NCBI RefSeq assembly: GCF_019749295.1
Contig: NZ_JACWFG010000008.1
Span: forward strand, 186,001 to 250,000
DNA length: 64,000 nucleotides
Reading direction: 5' to 3'
DNA from: Neobacillus niacini
GTDB lineage: Bacteria; Bacillota; Bacilli; Bacillales; Cytobacillaceae
In this document: positions 8,550 to 18,969 of the stretch, in pieces
Layout of the letters: each line of letters opens with the position of its first letter
Position numbering within the stretch: position 1 is the stretch's first letter
Made by a program: the position numbers and the translations under genes
The notes under the pieces: generated by a model
The model's database searches: none
What the model saw: the letters and a program-made list of their open reading frames with translations, nothing else
What the model was told of the DNA's origin: nothing

Positions 8550-9827
8550 ATGACAGTGAAATGGGAAAAATTAGAAGGTAACACTGGCGTCCTTACTGTA
8601 GAAGTAAGTGCTGAAAAAGTAAATGAAGGCTTAACTGCAGCTTTTAATAAAGTTGTTAAGACAGTTAATGTACCAGGCTTCCGTAAAGGGAAAATGCCTC
8701 GTCCAATGTTTGAAAAGCGTTTCGGTGTAGAATCTCTTTATCAAGATGCATTAGATATTCTTCTTCCAGAAGCATACGGAAGTGCAATTGACGAAACAGG
8801 CATCGAGCCAATCGATCGTCCTGAAATCGACATCGAGCAAATGGAAAAAGGAAAAGAACTTATCTTCAAAGCAACTGTACAAGTGAAGCCTGAAGTAACA
8901 TTAGGCGAGTACAAAGGATTAGAAGTAGAAGAAGTCGATACAACTGTTACAGACGAAGATGTAGCAAAAGAATTAGAAACTCTTCAAAACCGTCAAGCTG
9001 AGCTTGTTGTAAAAGAAGAAGGTACTGCTGTACTTGGCGATACTGTTGTTCTTGATTTTGAAGGATTCGTTGATGGTGAAGCATTCGAAGGTGGAAAAGC
9101 CGAAAATCATTCACTTGAATTAGGTTCTGGTTCATTCATTCCAGGATTTGAAGAGCAGTTAGTAGGAGTAGCTACTGGCGAATCTAAAGAAGTTGAAGTA
9201 ACTTTCCCTGAAGAGTACCATGCAGCAGAACTTGCTGGTAAGCCAGCAGTATTCAAAGTAACTATTCATGAAATCAAAGGAAAAGAACTTCCTGCATTAG
9301 ATGACGAGTTTGCAAAAGATGTTGATGACGAAGTTGAAACATTAGACGCATTAAAAGAAAAAATCAGAACTCGTTTAGAAGACAGCAAGAAGCACGAAGC
9401 TGAGCACCACGTTCGTGATTCTTTAGTTGAAAAAGCTGCTGAAAATACACAAGTAGAAATCCCTGAAGTTATGGTAACGAGCGAAGTAAACCGTATGCTT
9501 CAAGAATTCGAACAGCGTTTACAAATGCAAGGTATGAACCTTGAGCTTTACTTCCAATTCTCAGGTCAAGACGAAAATGCTTTACGTGAGCAAATGAAAG
9601 AAGAAGCTGTTAACCGCGTTCGCGTTGCTTTAACTCTTGAAGCAATTGTAAAAGCTGAAAACATCGAAGTAACTGACGAAGAAGTAAATGCTGAGCTTGA
9701 AAAAATGGCTGGAATGTACAACATGACAGTTGATAACATTAAGCAAGCATTAGGCGGCTTAGATGGAATCAAAGGCGATCTACAAAAGCAAAAAGCAGTT
9801 GAATTCTTAATCGAAAATAAAAAATAA
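8550..9827 (+). CDS. tig: Trigger factor, ribosome-associated chaperone and prolyl isomerase
   Basis: 425 residues, standard length. Three domains can be followed: the ribosome-binding domain (1-110) with the signature [17 protein letters not shown], the FKBP-type PPIase domain (about 155-245, [16 protein letters not shown]), and the helical C-terminal chaperone arms (about 265-425). It binds at the ribosomal exit tunnel and helps nascent proteins fold. The strong binding site is TTGGAGGGAAATGT. Codon use is regular and highly biased, as expected for an abundant protein. A good terminator ends the transcript, so clpX is expressed separately. Confidence 0.98.
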   Translation: MTVKWEKLEGNTGVLTVEVSAEKVNEGLTAAFNKVVKTVNVPGFRKGKMPRPMFEKRFGVESLYQDALDILLPEAYGSAIDETGIEPIDRPEIDIEQMEKGKELIFKATVQVKPEVTLGEYKGLEVEEVDTTVTDEDVAKELETLQNRQAELVVKEEGTAVLGDTVVLDFEGFVDGEAFEGGKAENHSLELGSGSFIPGFEEQLVGVATGESKEVEVTFPEEYHAAELAGKPAVFKVTIHEIKGKELPALDDEFAKDVDDEVETLDALKEKIRTRLEDSKKHEAEHHVRDSLVEKAAENTQVEIPEVMVTSEVNRMLQEFEQRLQMQGMNLELYFQFSGQDENALREQMKEEAVNRVRVALTLEAIVKAENIEVTDEEVNAELEKMAGMYNMTVDNIKQALGGLDGIKGDLQKQKAVEFLIENKK

Positions 9828-9845
9828 TAAATATTGTAAAAATAT

Positions 9846-9872
9846 GGCACGATTTTATCGTGCCTGTTTTTA
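9846..9872 (+). terminator. Intrinsic terminator after tig
   Basis: Perfect 7-bp stem GGCACGA/TCGTGCC with a 5-nt loop, followed by TGTTTTTATA. Confidence 0.8.
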
Positions 9873-9921
9873 TACATTTTTTCAATTACATATTATAATA
9901 AAGACAGGGAAACCTTTTTAA

Positions 9922-10044
9922 TGTCTAGCTACAGCGCCTAGGGGCTCGGGGTCATAAGCCAATCCGTCAAAAAGGTTAAGGAGCAACCTTTCTGCCGGCT
10001 CGTCTTATGCCTGTCGCCCCTGGACAAGGCGCTTCCGCTTTTCT
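9922..10044. repeat. Dispersed imperfect-palindromic repeat (GTCTAGCTACAGCGCC...GGCGCTTCCGCTTTT)
   Basis: A GC-richer block of about 120 bp in an AT-rich gap. Its ends, TAGCTACAGCGCCTAGGGG and CCCCTGGACAAGGCGCTTCC, are partly complementary, and an internal hairpin is seen around AAGGTT...AACCTT. The last 15 bp recur at 17457-17486. From memory this kind of block is scattered through many Bacillaceae intergenic regions; its function is not known to me. Confidence 0.7.
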
Positions 10045-10367
10045 ATTAACAAGCAAGAAGTACAAAAAACATATGCAGGAAAAACAGATTTACATATCGA
10101 ATTAAGTAAAACACGCTTTATGAAAGATTGATTTTTATAAAAAGTGGTTAAGCTTAATGGGTAAACAGGAAAACATTTAAAGTGTGTCAAAACAAAAATG
10201 CGCTTTCATAAAAAACATAGTTGAGTAAAGCTTTTTATTTCCAGTACGCTATATCCATGTGTTACAATGCAATACATACCGCTGAATCGTTTCGAAATAG
10301 AAAGTGATTTTTGTTTGTGTTACACAACTTTAAATAGGGTTATAAGACGTTTTAAGGGGTGAAAGAA
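10045..10367 (+). other. Gap before clpX with probable promoter region
   Basis: No gene is visible. The end nearest clpX contains TGTTACAAT (10261-10269) as a possible extended -10 and a 13-bp palindrome TTGTGTTACACAA at 10315-10327. No CtsR heptamer repeat (GGTCAAA tandem) is seen. Confidence 0.4.
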
Positions 10368-11627
10368 TTGTTTAAATTTAATGATGAAAAAGGACAATTA
10401 AAGTGTTCCTTCTGTGGAAAGACACAAGATCAAGTACGTAAATTGGTCGCTGGACCAGGGGTTTATATATGTGACGAGTGTATTGAGCTATGCACAGAAA
10501 TCGTGGAAGAAGAGCTTGGAACCGAAGAGGAAGTAGAATTTAAAGACGTTCCTAAGCCGAAAGAAATTTGTGAGATTCTTGATGATTATGTCATTGGTCA
10601 AGACCAAGCAAAGAAATCGCTGTCAGTAGCGGTTTATAATCACTACAAACGAATCAATTCGAATAGTAAGATTGATGATGTTGAGCTTTCAAAAAGTAAT
10701 ATCGCTATGATTGGACCAACTGGTAGTGGTAAAACATTATTAGCTCAGACATTAGCACGTATTCTTAATGTTCCGTTTGCGATCGCAGATGCAACATCAC
10801 TTACTGAAGCAGGTTATGTTGGGGAAGATGTTGAGAATATCCTATTAAAATTGATTCAAGCAGCTGATTACGATGTGGAAAAAGCTGAAAAGGGTATTAT
10901 TTATATTGATGAAATTGATAAAATTGCCCGTAAATCAGAAAATCCTTCGATCACAAGAGATGTGTCTGGTGAAGGCGTACAGCAAGCACTATTAAAAATT
11001 CTTGAAGGTACTGTTGCGAGTGTTCCACCTCAAGGCGGACGTAAACATCCACACCAAGAATTTATTCAAATCGATACAACCAATATCCTATTTATTTGCG
11101 GTGGTGCGTTTGATGGTATTGAGCCAATAATTAAGCGCCGTTTAGGTCAAAAGGTAATTGGGTTTGGTTCTGATGTTAAGCAGCAGGAAATTTCTCAGAA
11201 AGAGCTTCTTTCTAAAGTATTACCTGAGGATTTACTCCGCTTCGGTTTAATTCCTGAATTCATCGGCCGTCTGCCTGTTATTGCTAGTCTTGAGCAGTTA
11301 GATGAGTCAGCATTGATTGAAATCTTAACGAAGCCAAAAAATGCGTTAGTTAAGCAATATCAAAAGATGCTTGAAATCGATGAAGTCGAATTGGAATTCG
11401 AAGAAGGTGCACTTCACGAAATTGCGAAAAAGGCGATTGAACGTAAAACAGGTGCCCGCGGATTACGTTCGATTATTGAAGGAATCATGTTAGACGTAAT
11501 GTTTGATCTTCCTTCTCGTGATGATATTCAGAAGTGTATCATTACAAAAGAAACGGTGATCGACAACAGTCTTCCAAAGCTTGTCTTAGAAGACGGAACC
11601 GTTGTAGCAGAAGAAAAATCTGCTTAA
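10368..11627 (+). CDS. clpX: ATP-dependent Clp protease ATP-binding subunit ClpX
   Basis: 420-residue class, counted from the TTG at 10368. The nearby GTG at 10359 lies inside the Shine-Dalgarno AAGGGGTG, and B. subtilis ClpX also begins MFKFN. The zinc-binding domain has Cys13, Cys16, Cys35 and Cys38. The AAA+ module follows, with Walker A GPTGSGKT at 116-123, Walker [10 protein letters not shown], and an IGF-type ClpP-docking loop seen as VIGFGSD. ClpX unfolds substrates and feeds them into ClpP. tig-clpX-lonB-lonA forms a protein quality-control cluster, each unit with its own terminator. Confidence 0.98.
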   Translation: MFKFNDEKGQLKCSFCGKTQDQVRKLVAGPGVYICDECIELCTEIVEEELGTEEEVEFKDVPKPKEICEILDDYVIGQDQAKKSLSVAVYNHYKRINSNSKIDDVELSKSNIAMIGPTGSGKTLLAQTLARILNVPFAIADATSLTEAGYVGEDVENILLKLIQAADYDVEKAEKGIIYIDEIDKIARKSENPSITRDVSGEGVQQALLKILEGTVASVPPQGGRKHPHQEFIQIDTTNILFICGGAFDGIEPIIKRRLGQKVIGFGSDVKQQEISQKELLSKVLPEDLLRFGLIPEFIGRLPVIASLEQLDESALIEILTKPKNALVKQYQKMLEIDEVELEFEEGALHEIAKKAIERKTGARGLRSIIEGIMLDVMFDLPSRDDIQKCIITKETVIDNSLPKLVLEDGTVVAEEKSA

Positions 11628-11642
11628 TAATATTTAAACGAG

Positions 11643-11672
11643 AGACCCGGCGTAAATCGCTGGGTCTTTTTT
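11643..11672 (+). terminator. Intrinsic terminator after clpX
   Basis: 10-bp stem AGACCCGGCG/CGCTGGGTCT (one G:T) with loop TAAAT and a T run. Confidence 0.85.
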
Positions 11673-11788
11673 ATATAAATTAAACCTTCCATCTTAAACA
11701 GTTTCTTACAAATTGTGGTTTATTCCATCTCCATGCAGGAAATACTTATTAATATCTAGCCAAGTTAACTGTAGCAGGAGGGAAATGT

Positions 11789-13456
11789 ATGAGTTGGACG
11801 GGGATTGCCCTATTTATACAGCTGTTTTTTGGAATAATCATTGGGCTGTATTTTTGGAATTTATTAAGAAACCAACGGACACAAAAGGTTTCCATTGATC
11901 GGGAATCCCGTAAGGAAATGGAACAGCTCCGAAAAATGAGATCGATTTCATTAACAGAACCATTATCTGAAAAAGTACGCCCTGTAAGCTTCGATGATAT
12001 TGTTGGACAAGAGGATGGAATCAAATCATTGAAGGCAGCATTATGTGGTCCAAATCCTCAGCATGTTATTATTTATGGACCGCCTGGAGTAGGGAAAACG
12101 GCTGCTGCCCGCTTAGTTTTAGAGGAAGCAAAAAAGGTACAAAAATCACCATTTAAACAAAACTCTGTCTTTATTGAATTAGACGCAACCACTGCTCGTT
12201 TTGATGAAAGAGGGATTGCTGATCCTTTAATTGGCTCTGTTCATGATCCTATTTATCAGGGTGCAGGTGCGATGGGACAAGCAGGGATTCCACAGCCAAA
12301 GCAAGGTGCTGTAACAAATGCACACGGCGGAGTCCTATTTATTGATGAAATTGGCGAACTGCATCCGATTCAAATGAACAAGCTATTGAAGGTCCTTGAG
12401 GATCGAAAAGTGTTTCTGGAAAGTGCCTATTACCACGAGGAAAATACACAAATTCCTACCCATATCCATGATATTTTTAAAAATGGCCTGCCGGCAGATT
12501 TTCGCTTAATCGGTGCAACAACAAGGACTCCAAGTGAGATACCACCCGCAATCAGATCACGCTGTATGGAAGTATTCTTTAGAGATTTAACGCAAGAAGA
12601 AATCATACAAGTTGGCAGAAAAGCGGCTGATAAAGTGAAGTTAGACATTAGTGAAGCTGGATTGGATATTTTATCTACATATGCAAGAAATGGACGGGAA
12701 GCCGTAAATATGATTCAAATTTCTGCTGGGCTTGCCATTACTGATGACCGTAAGTTTATAAAAGACGAAGACCTAGAATGGGTTGCTCATTCTAGTCAAC
12801 TTTCACCTAGAATGGAACGAAAGATCAATGACGATTCACGGGTTGGTCTTGTAAATGGACTAGCTGTCTATGGACCGAATACAGGTGCTCTGCTTGAAAT
12901 AGAAGTTACTGTCATTCCAGCTAAGGATAAGGGTTCGATTAACATTACCGGTATTGTTGATGAAGAAAGCATTGGCGGTCAAGGAAAATCCATTCGCAGA
13001 AAAAGTATGGCACGTGGATCAATTGAGAATGTTATCACTGTTCTCCGTTCAATGGGTGTTCCTGCGGATGATTTTGATATTCATGTTAATTTCCCTGGCG
13101 GTGTTCCGATTGATGGTCCATCTGCAGGAATTGCAATGGCAACAGGTATTTATTCTGCCATTTACAAAATCCCAATTGATAACAAAGTTGCGATGACAGG
13201 AGAAATAAGCATTCATGGAAATGTGAAGCCAATCGGCGGCGTATACCCTAAGGTAAAGGCAGCTCGAAAGGCGGGTGCAACAACCGTGATTATTCCTGAA
13301 GAAAACGTACAGTCAATCTTAAATGAAATTAAGGGAATCAGGATTGTACCTGTTACCCATTTAAGTGAGGTTTTTGACATTGCACTCGTCAATAATCTCC
13401 CGCGCAATGAAGTCATAACAGCATCCATAGAATTATCTAAAAAAGAATCGATTTAA
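11789..13456 (+). CDS. lonB: ATP-dependent protease LonB
   Basis: 555 residues. An N-terminal membrane segment (about 4-23) anchors the protein instead of the long LonA N-domain. The AAA+ module has Walker A GPPGVGKT and Walker B VLFIDEIGE. The C-terminal Lon peptidase domain has the Ser-Lys dyad at Ser445 (DGPSAGIAMAT) and Lys488. In B. subtilis LonB is made in the forespore under sigma F; no sigma F promoter was proven here. The binding site is GGAGGGAAATGT. It lies next to lonA, as in B. subtilis, with a terminator between them. Confidence 0.96.
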   Translation: MSWTGIALFIQLFFGIIIGLYFWNLLRNQRTQKVSIDRESRKEMEQLRKMRSISLTEPLSEKVRPVSFDDIVGQEDGIKSLKAALCGPNPQHVIIYGPPGVGKTAAARLVLEEAKKVQKSPFKQNSVFIELDATTARFDERGIADPLIGSVHDPIYQGAGAMGQAGIPQPKQGAVTNAHGGVLFIDEIGELHPIQMNKLLKVLEDRKVFLESAYYHEENTQIPTHIHDIFKNGLPADFRLIGATTRTPSEIPPAIRSRCMEVFFRDLTQEEIIQVGRKAADKVKLDISEAGLDILSTYARNGREAVNMIQISAGLAITDDRKFIKDEDLEWVAHSSQLSPRMERKINDDSRVGLVNGLAVYGPNTGALLEIEVTVIPAKDKGSINITGIVDEESIGGQGKSIRRKSMARGSIENVITVLRSMGVPADDFDIHVNFPGGVPIDGPSAGIAMATGIYSAIYKIPIDNKVAMTGEISIHGNVKPIGGVYPKVKAARKAGATTVIIPEENVQSILNEIKGIRIVPVTHLSEVFDIALVNNLPRNEVITASIELSKKESI

Positions 13457-13462
13457 CCATTA

Positions 13463-13494
13463 ACACTTCGGTTTCTCCTAACCGAAGTGTTTTT
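13463..13494 (+). terminator. Intrinsic terminator after lonB
   Basis: Perfect 11-bp stem ACACTTCGGTT/AACCGAAGTGT with a 6-nt loop, then TTTTTTC. Confidence 0.9.
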
Positions 13495-13695
13495 TCATGA
13501 GAGTAGTTTTCGTAAAGCTAAGACTTTATGAAAGAAATCATCATGCTTGGGGAAAATTAATAATATATTGACAAACTTACTTCTGTCACTTTCGTAATAT
13601 TAGACACAAATTTGCAAATGAGATAGAATTGTACAAAGACGATTTCTGCGTTTTAGCGGGAAAGATTGATTTATGCATGTGGAGGTGCAATTTAA

Positions 13696-16023
13696 ATGGC
13701 GAAAGATAGAGAATTGATCGTCCCCCTCCTGCCGCTTCGGGGGTTGCTGGTATATCCGACAATGGTCCTTCATTTAGATGTTGGGCGCGAAAGATCGGTT
13801 GAGGCCCTTGAAAAAGCGATGGTAGATGACCATTTAATTTTTTTAACAACACAAAAGGATATTGCGATAGACGATCCATCCGAAGAGGATTTATACCAAA
13901 TTGGGACCTTAACGAAGGTTAAACAAATGCTAAAGCTTCCGAATGGTACGATTAGGGTATTGGTTGAGGGGCTAAATAGAGCAAAAATACAATCGTTTCA
14001 TGATGAGGAAGAGTATTATGCTGTCAGCATTGTGACATATGAGGAATCTACAACAAAGGATGTAGAAGATCAGGCGTTAATGAGAACAATGCTTGAATAT
14101 TTCGAGCAATACATAAAGTTATCTAAAAAAGTCTCAGCAGAAACGTATGCTTCCGTTGTAGATATTGAAGAACCAGGAAGAATGGCTGATATTATTTCCT
14201 CTCATTTGCCAATCAAACTGAAGGAAAAACAAGAAATTCTTGAAACCATTGATGTAAAGCAGCGAATGAATATGGTGATTGATACCATTCAGAATGAAAA
14301 AGAAGTGCTGAATCTTGAGAAGAAGATTGGGCAGCGCGTGAAGCGTTCCATGGAAAGAACGCAAAAGGAATATTACCTGCGTGAGCAAATGAAGGCAATT
14401 CAGAAAGAACTTGGCGATAAAGAAGGCAAGACAGGCGAGATTGCCGAACTCACGGAGAAGATTAAAAATGCCGGTATGCCTGAACATGTAGAGCAGACTG
14501 CGTTTAAAGAGCTAGACCGCTATGAAAAAGTACCATCAAGCTCAGCTGAAAGTGCTGTTATCAGAAACTACATCGAATGGCTGATTACCATTCCATGGTC
14601 AAAGAAGACGAATGATGATATTGATATTCTGCGTGCTGAGAAAATTCTGAATCAGGACCATTTTGGACTTGAAAAAGTAAAAGAACGTGTCTTGGAATTT
14701 TTATCTGTTCAAAAATTGACGAATTCTTTAAAAGGACCAATTCTTTGTCTTGCAGGACCTCCAGGAGTAGGTAAAACAAGTTTGGCACGCTCGATTGCAA
14801 ATTCATTAAATCGTAACTTTGTCCGTGTATCACTAGGCGGAGTTCGTGATGAATCTGAGATTCGCGGTCATCGCAGAACCTATGTAGGAGCAATGCCAGG
14901 CCGGATTATCCAAGGGATGAAAAAAGCAGGCACGATTAATCCCGTCTTTTTATTAGATGAAATTGATAAAATGTCGAGCGACTTCCGGGGCGATCCATCG
15001 TCGGCAATGCTTGAAGTGTTAGATCCAGAGCAAAACCATAACTTCAGCGATCACTATATTGAAGAGACATACGACTTATCAAAAGTTATGTTTATTGCAA
15101 CGGCTAATAACTTGTCGACAATTCCGGGTCCGCTTTTAGATAGGATGGAAATCATCACGATTGCTGGATACACAGAAATCGAAAAGGTTCATATCACAAG
15201 AGATCATTTGCTGCCAAAGCAAATTAAAGAGAATGGCCTTACAAAAGGAATTCTTCAAGTACGTGACGATGCAATTCTAAAGGCTGTAAGATATTATACG
15301 CGTGAAGCAGGTGTCCGGAGCCTTGAACGTCAAATGGCGACCATCTGCCGGAAGACAGCTAAAATCGTTGTCTCAGGTGAGAAAAAGAGAGTCATCATTA
15401 CCGAAAAGAATGTGGAGGAATTCCTCGGCAAGCCAAAATTCCGCTACGGTCAAGCTGAAACAGAGGACCAGGTAGGGGTTGCGACGGGTCTAGCTTATAC
15501 GACAGTCGGTGGAGATACACTGCAAATCGAGGTCTCTTTATCTCCGGGTAAAGGAAGACTGGTGTTAACTGGTAAATTAGGGGACGTTATGAAAGAATCA
15601 GCTCAGGCTGCTTTTAGTTACATTCGTTCTAAAACAAGTGAGCTTGGTATTGAAGAAGATTTTCACGAAAAATATGACGTTCACATCCATGTTCCGGAAG
15701 GCGCTGTACCAAAAGATGGTCCATCCGCAGGAATTACAATGGCAACGGCACTGGTGTCTGCACTGACAGGCAAACCAATTCGCCGCGAAGTTGGGATGAC
15801 AGGAGAAATTACATTAAGAGGCCGGGTCCTTCCGATAGGCGGCTTAAAAGAAAAAACACTTAGTGCACACAGAGCGGGATTAACAAAAGTCATCCTTCCG
15901 AAGGATAACGAAATGGATATCGATGACATCCCAGAAAGTGTTAGAAATGAAATAGAGTTTGTGCTTGTATCGCATGTCGATGAAGTTCTACGGCATGCAC
16001 TAGTAGAAGGTGGATTGCAATGA
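13696..16023 (+). CDS. lonA: ATP-dependent protease LonA
   Basis: 775 residues, the full length for LonA. The N-terminal substrate-binding domain (1-205) begins with [18 protein letters not shown] coiled region follows (about 205-275, containing [15 protein letters not shown]), then the AAA+ module with [11 protein letters not shown] and [13 protein letters not shown]. The Ser-Lys peptidase domain has Ser677 ([11 protein letters not shown]) and Lys720. It degrades damaged and regulatory proteins in the cytosol. GGAGGT precedes the ATG. The stop codon overlaps the engB start by 4 bp (ATGA), so the two genes are translationally coupled. Confidence 0.98.
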   Translation: MAKDRELIVPLLPLRGLLVYPTMVLHLDVGRERSVEALEKAMVDDHLIFLTTQKDIAIDDPSEEDLYQIGTLTKVKQMLKLPNGTIRVLVEGLNRAKIQSFHDEEEYYAVSIVTYEESTTKDVEDQALMRTMLEYFEQYIKLSKKVSAETYASVVDIEEPGRMADIISSHLPIKLKEKQEILETIDVKQRMNMVIDTIQNEKEVLNLEKKIGQRVKRSMERTQKEYYLREQMKAIQKELGDKEGKTGEIAELTEKIKNAGMPEHVEQTAFKELDRYEKVPSSSAESAVIRNYIEWLITIPWSKKTNDDIDILRAEKILNQDHFGLEKVKERVLEFLSVQKLTNSLKGPILCLAGPPGVGKTSLARSIANSLNRNFVRVSLGGVRDESEIRGHRRTYVGAMPGRIIQGMKKAGTINPVFLLDEIDKMSSDFRGDPSSAMLEVLDPEQNHNFSDHYIEETYDLSKVMFIATANNLSTIPGPLLDRMEIITIAGYTEIEKVHITRDHLLPKQIKENGLTKGILQVRDDAILKAVRYYTREAGVRSLERQMATICRKTAKIVVSGEKKRVIITEKNVEEFLGKPKFRYGQAETEDQVGVATGLAYTTVGGDTLQIEVSLSPGKGRLVLTGKLGDVMKESAQAAFSYIRSKTSELGIEEDFHEKYDVHIHVPEGAVPKDGPSAGITMATALVSALTGKPIRREVGMTGEITLRGRVLPIGGLKEKTLSAHRAGLTKVILPKDNEMDIDDIPESVRNEIEFVLVSHVDEVLRHALVEGGLQ

Positions 16024-16601
16024 AAGTAGTTAGTTCCGATATCGTCATCAGTGCCGTAAGGCCAGCGCAGTACCCAGAAACAGATTTGCCAGAATTTGCT
16101 CTGGCAGGACGCTCAAATGTAGGGAAGTCTTCCTTCATTAATAAAATGCTTAACCGAAAGGGCTTAGCGAGAATTTCTTCTAAGCCTGGTAAAACACAAA
16201 CATTGAATTTTTATCTGATAAATGAAATTCTTCATTTTGTTGATGTCCCTGGTTATGGTTATGCGAAGGTTTCCAAATCAGAGCGGGCAGCATGGGGGAA
16301 AATGATTGAAACTTATATTACGTCTCGGGAGCAATTAAGAGCGGTAGTTTTAATTGTGGACCTACGTCACCCGCCAACACAGGATGATGTCATGATGTAT
16401 GATTTCCTCAAGCATTATGATATCCCGTGTATTGTCATTGCGACAAAGGCTGATAAAATTCCTAGAGGAAAGTGGCAGAAGTATCTGAAAGTCACAAAAG
16501 AAACACTCGATCTCGATGAAAATGACCAAATCGTTCTTTTCTCATCCGAAACCGGTGAAGGAAAAGATAAAGCATGGTCGATTCTGCAAAGTTTTATGTA
16601 A
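16020..16601 (+). CDS. engB: Ribosome biogenesis GTPase EngB/YsxC
   Basis: 193 residues of a TRAFAC GTPase. G1 is GRSNVGKSS (near residue 30), G3 reads DVPGYGYAK and G4 is TKADK, all canonical for YsxC/YihA. It helps assemble the 50S ribosomal subunit. The ATGA overlap with lonA and the AAGGTGG inside the lonA 3' end point to coupled translation. A strong symmetric terminator follows at once. Confidence 0.97.
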   Translation: MKVVSSDIVISAVRPAQYPETDLPEFALAGRSNVGKSSFINKMLNRKGLARISSKPGKTQTLNFYLINEILHFVDVPGYGYAKVSKSERAAWGKMIETYITSREQLRAVVLIVDLRHPPTQDDVMMYDFLKHYDIPCIVIATKADKIPRGKWQKYLKVTKETLDLDENDQIVLFSSETGEGKDKAWSILQSFM

Positions 16602-16613
16602 CTTTTATAGTAA

Positions 16614-16656
16614 AAAAATGGCGTGTTAAAGTGAATCACTTTAACACGCCATTTTT
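16614..16656. terminator. Symmetric (bidirectional) terminator after engB
   Basis: Long perfect inverted repeat GGCGTGTTAAAGTGA/TCACTTTAACACGCC around a single A, flanked by an A run on the left and a T run on the right. It can work in both directions and ends engB. Confidence 0.9.
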
Positions 16657-16677
16657 AGTTTTGGGCTTTCTTTACTT

Positions 16678-16850
16678 GATGAGTGCCTGATCTTTCGATA
16701 ATAAGTAGCCAGTGGTCACTCATTGCTATGATGAGTGACCGCTTTTATAAAAATAAGCAGTTGTCGGTCATTCATAGCCATGATGAGTGACCTCTTTTAT
16801 AAAATAAAGCAGTTAGCGGTCACTAATAGCCATGATGAAAGACCGTTCTT
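16678..16850. repeat. 52-bp tandem repeat array 2 (short, with intact hairpins)
   Basis: Three units start at 16714, 16766 and 16818 (exact 52-bp steps), preceded by a half unit whose GATGAGTG at 16678 is 52 bp before the next one at 16730. Unit one contains a perfect 10-bp inverted repeat, GGTCACTCAT and ATGAGTGACC, with a 7-nt loop. The 25 bp between cores are AT-rich (CTTTTATAAAA...AAGCAGTT). The GGTCA-to-TGACC spacing (17 nt) is identical to that in the arrays at 5295 and 24091. The array abuts the 3' end of the minus-strand ysxD. Confidence 0.92.
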
Positions 16851-16855
16851 ACAAC

Positions 16856-17344
16856 TTATTTTTTCTTTCTAAAAAGAAAGTAGATTCCAATAAGAATAAT
16901 GACCGCTGGCCAGAACTTCCACGCTAAACTTAGGCCATTTTGAAGTAAACCAAAATATTCCGCAACTTTATCGTAAAATAATAACAATAATGATAATACT
17001 AAAAAGAGAAAGGCTTGAAACAACCCATTATTTGTTTTTTGAAAACGGAGAAAGAAGCCAATAGAAATAAACAATACAAGCATTCCGATGGTATTGTTCG
17101 GCCAGAATATAATCTTGCCGGCAAAATGGTGATGAAGACCAAATCCTGCGATTATGACGCCTGGCAGAATTGATTCATAATCGTTTGCGGAATATCCCTG
17201 ACCTAAAAAAGCAACCCCAACAATAATAAGAAGAGTTGGCCACGAATATAATGTCTGAAGAGCCGTAAACCCAGACTGCTGCAAGAAAAGATAGGCTCCA
17301 AGTCCTATAAGAATAATTCCAGGGAAAATGCGTTGATTCTTCAT
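16856..17344 (-). CDS. ysxD: LiaI/LiaF-like multi-pass membrane protein, YsxD position
   Basis: 162 residues, almost entirely hydrophobic, with about five predicted membrane segments. The start (FPGIILIGLGAYLFLQQSG) and the end (FWPAVIILIGIYFLFRKKK) look like the repeated LiaI-LiaF-type transmembrane unit (P-x-[IL]-I-L-I-G-x-x). The basic tail is consistent with a cytoplasmic C-terminus. B. subtilis has ysxD, of similar size, in this same engB-hemA interval, so the symbol is given by position and protein type. Function is unknown. It is transcribed towards engB and its end touches the second repeat array. Confidence 0.75.
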   Translation of the reverse strand: MKNQRIFPGIILIGLGAYLFLQQSGFTALQTLYSWPTLLIIVGVAFLGQGYSANDYESILPGVIIAGFGLHHHFAGKIIFWPNNTIGMLVLFISIGFFLRFQKTNNGLFQAFLFLVLSLLLLFYDKVAEYFGLLQNGLSLAWKFWPAVIILIGIYFLFRKKK

Positions 17345-17456
17345 TTTAACACCACTTCCAGTAAGGTATACTTGAATCTAGTCCATTTTTTTGGTACTGT
17401 ACATAAGGATGATAAATTATTTATAACTGAACTTTTTTCCTAATATAATAAGTTAA

Positions 17457-17486
17457 CTTCAGCGTCTAGAGGCGCTTCCGCTTTTT
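17457..17486. repeat. Short copy of the GGCGCTTCCGCTTTT repeat
   Basis: CTTCAGCGTCTAGAGGCGCTTCCGC-type sequence joins the two ends of the block at 9922-10044 without its middle. It looks like an internally deleted copy. Confidence 0.6.
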
Positions 17487-17546
17487 ATATTACCATATAG
17501 TTTCGTAATCTGTTCACATTTTTCGGCTAAAAGTCAAAAAGGCTCG

Positions 17547-17555
17547 TGTTATAAT
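17547..17555 (+). promoter_or_regulatory. Extended -10 promoter of the hem operon
   Basis: TGTTATAAT is a perfect extended -10 element about 60 bp before hemA; no good -35 is seen, as is usual with extended -10 promoters. Confidence 0.55.
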
Positions 17556-17615
17556 CATACTAGTTAATAATGTATTAGTAGTAATTGTATTACTTTGTGG
17601 GGGGGTTCTGAAGAA

Positions 17616-18956
17616 ATGCATATTGTAGTGGTCGGCCTAAACTATAAAACTGCCCCTGTGGAAATCCGTGAGCGGTTAACATTTAATGATTCCGAACTTG
17701 GAGATGCGATAAAAAAATTAAATTCTAAAAAAAGTATTCTAGAAAATATAATTGTGTCTACATGTAACCGTACAGAAATTTATGCAGTTGTGGATCAGCT
17801 TCATACTGGCCGGTATTATATTAAAGAATTTTTATCTGAATGGTTCGGGATTGAACAATCAGAGTTTTCACCATTTCTATTTGTTTATGAGGAAGATGGT
17901 GCCATTGAGCATTTATTCAAGGTAGCATGCGGTCTTCATTCAATGGTCTTAGGGGAAACTCAAATTTTAGGGCAGGTACGTACGAGCTTTATTTTAGCTC
18001 AAGAAGAAGGAACAACTGGTACAGTCTTCAACCAGCTATTTAAGCAGGCGATTACCCTTGCTAAGCGTGGTCATGCTGAAACAGATATTGGCGCAAATGC
18101 AGTCTCTGTCAGCTATGCAGCTGTTGAACTGGCGAAGAAAATCTTCGGCTCGCTTGAAAACAAGCACGTTTTAATTTTTGGTGCCGGAAAAATGGGTGAA
18201 TTAGCTGCCCAAAATCTTCATGGCAATGGTGTGAGAAAGGTTACCGTTATCAACCGTACGTATGAGAAGGCAGCTGTGCTGGCTAACCGTTTTGCGGGAG
18301 ACGCCAAAACAGTGGATGAACTTCAGAAGACGCTGGTGGATGCAGATATCCTTATTAGCTCAACAGGTGCTAAGGATTTTGTCATCACCAAAAAGATGAT
18401 GGCAAAGGTGGAGAAACAGCGTAAAGGTAAGCCATTATTTATGGTTGATATCGCCGTTCCTCGTGACCTGGATCCGAAAATTGCTGAGCTTGAAAGTGTA
18501 TTTTTATATGATATCGATGATTTAGAAGGTATTGTTGAGGCAAATCTTCAGGAGCGTAAGAAGGCTGCTCAAGTGATCATGCTGATGATTGAAAAGGAAA
18601 TTGTTGATTTCAAACAATGGCTTGGCTTACTTGGTGTGGTTCCTGTTATTTCAGCACTTAGAGATAAGGCACTTGCGATTCAAGCTGAAACGATGGTTAG
18701 TATTGAACGCAAGCTTCCGAATTTATCGGATCGTGATAGAAAAGTTTTAAATAAGCATACAAAGAGTATTATTAACCAGCTTTTAAAGGATCCTATTTTA
18801 CAAGCAAAAGAATTGGCTGCTCGTCCAGACGCTGAAGAGGCATTGGATTTATTTATGAAAATCTTTAATATTGAAGAGCTTGTAGAAAAACAAACGAAAG
18901 CAGCCGAAACGAATAATGCAGTGGTTACAGTACCGCAGGCTTCCTTTCAGTCATAA
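17616..18956 (+). CDS. hemA: Glutamyl-tRNA reductase
   Basis: 446 residues from the ATG at 17616 (behind a G-rich binding site); a short in-frame extension upstream contains that site and is rejected. It reduces glutamyl-tRNA(Glu) to glutamate-1-semialdehyde, the first committed step of heme synthesis. The N-terminus [19 protein letters not shown] and the catalytic Cys50 in [10 protein letters not shown] are diagnostic. The NADPH-binding domain has [11 protein letters not shown] near residue 190, and the C-terminal helical dimerisation domain follows. It heads the hemAXCDBL cluster. Confidence 0.98.
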   Translation: MHIVVVGLNYKTAPVEIRERLTFNDSELGDAIKKLNSKKSILENIIVSTCNRTEIYAVVDQLHTGRYYIKEFLSEWFGIEQSEFSPFLFVYEEDGAIEHLFKVACGLHSMVLGETQILGQVRTSFILAQEEGTTGTVFNQLFKQAITLAKRGHAETDIGANAVSVSYAAVELAKKIFGSLENKHVLIFGAGKMGELAAQNLHGNGVRKVTVINRTYEKAAVLANRFAGDAKTVDELQKTLVDADILISSTGAKDFVITKKMMAKVEKQRKGKPLFMVDIAVPRDLDPKIAELESVFLYDIDDLEGIVEANLQERKKAAQVIMLMIEKEIVDFKQWLGLLGVVPVISALRDKALAIQAETMVSIERKLPNLSDRDRKVLNKHTKSIINQLLKDPILQAKELAARPDAEEALDLFMKIFNIEELVEKQTKAAETNNAVVTVPQASFQS

Positions 18957-18969
18957 GAGGTACACAAAT

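Noticed and set aside
13568..13600. Sigma-A promoter for lonA from the TTGACA at 13568
   Set aside because: No -10 box is found at 16-18 nt; TAATAT is 21 nt away, too far to support.
14134..14487. Minus-strand ORF inside lonA (and similar antisense ORFs in clpX, valS, spoVID, tig)
   Set aside because: These are shadows of strongly biased coding frames; they have no ribosome sites and their low-complexity composition mirrors the real gene.
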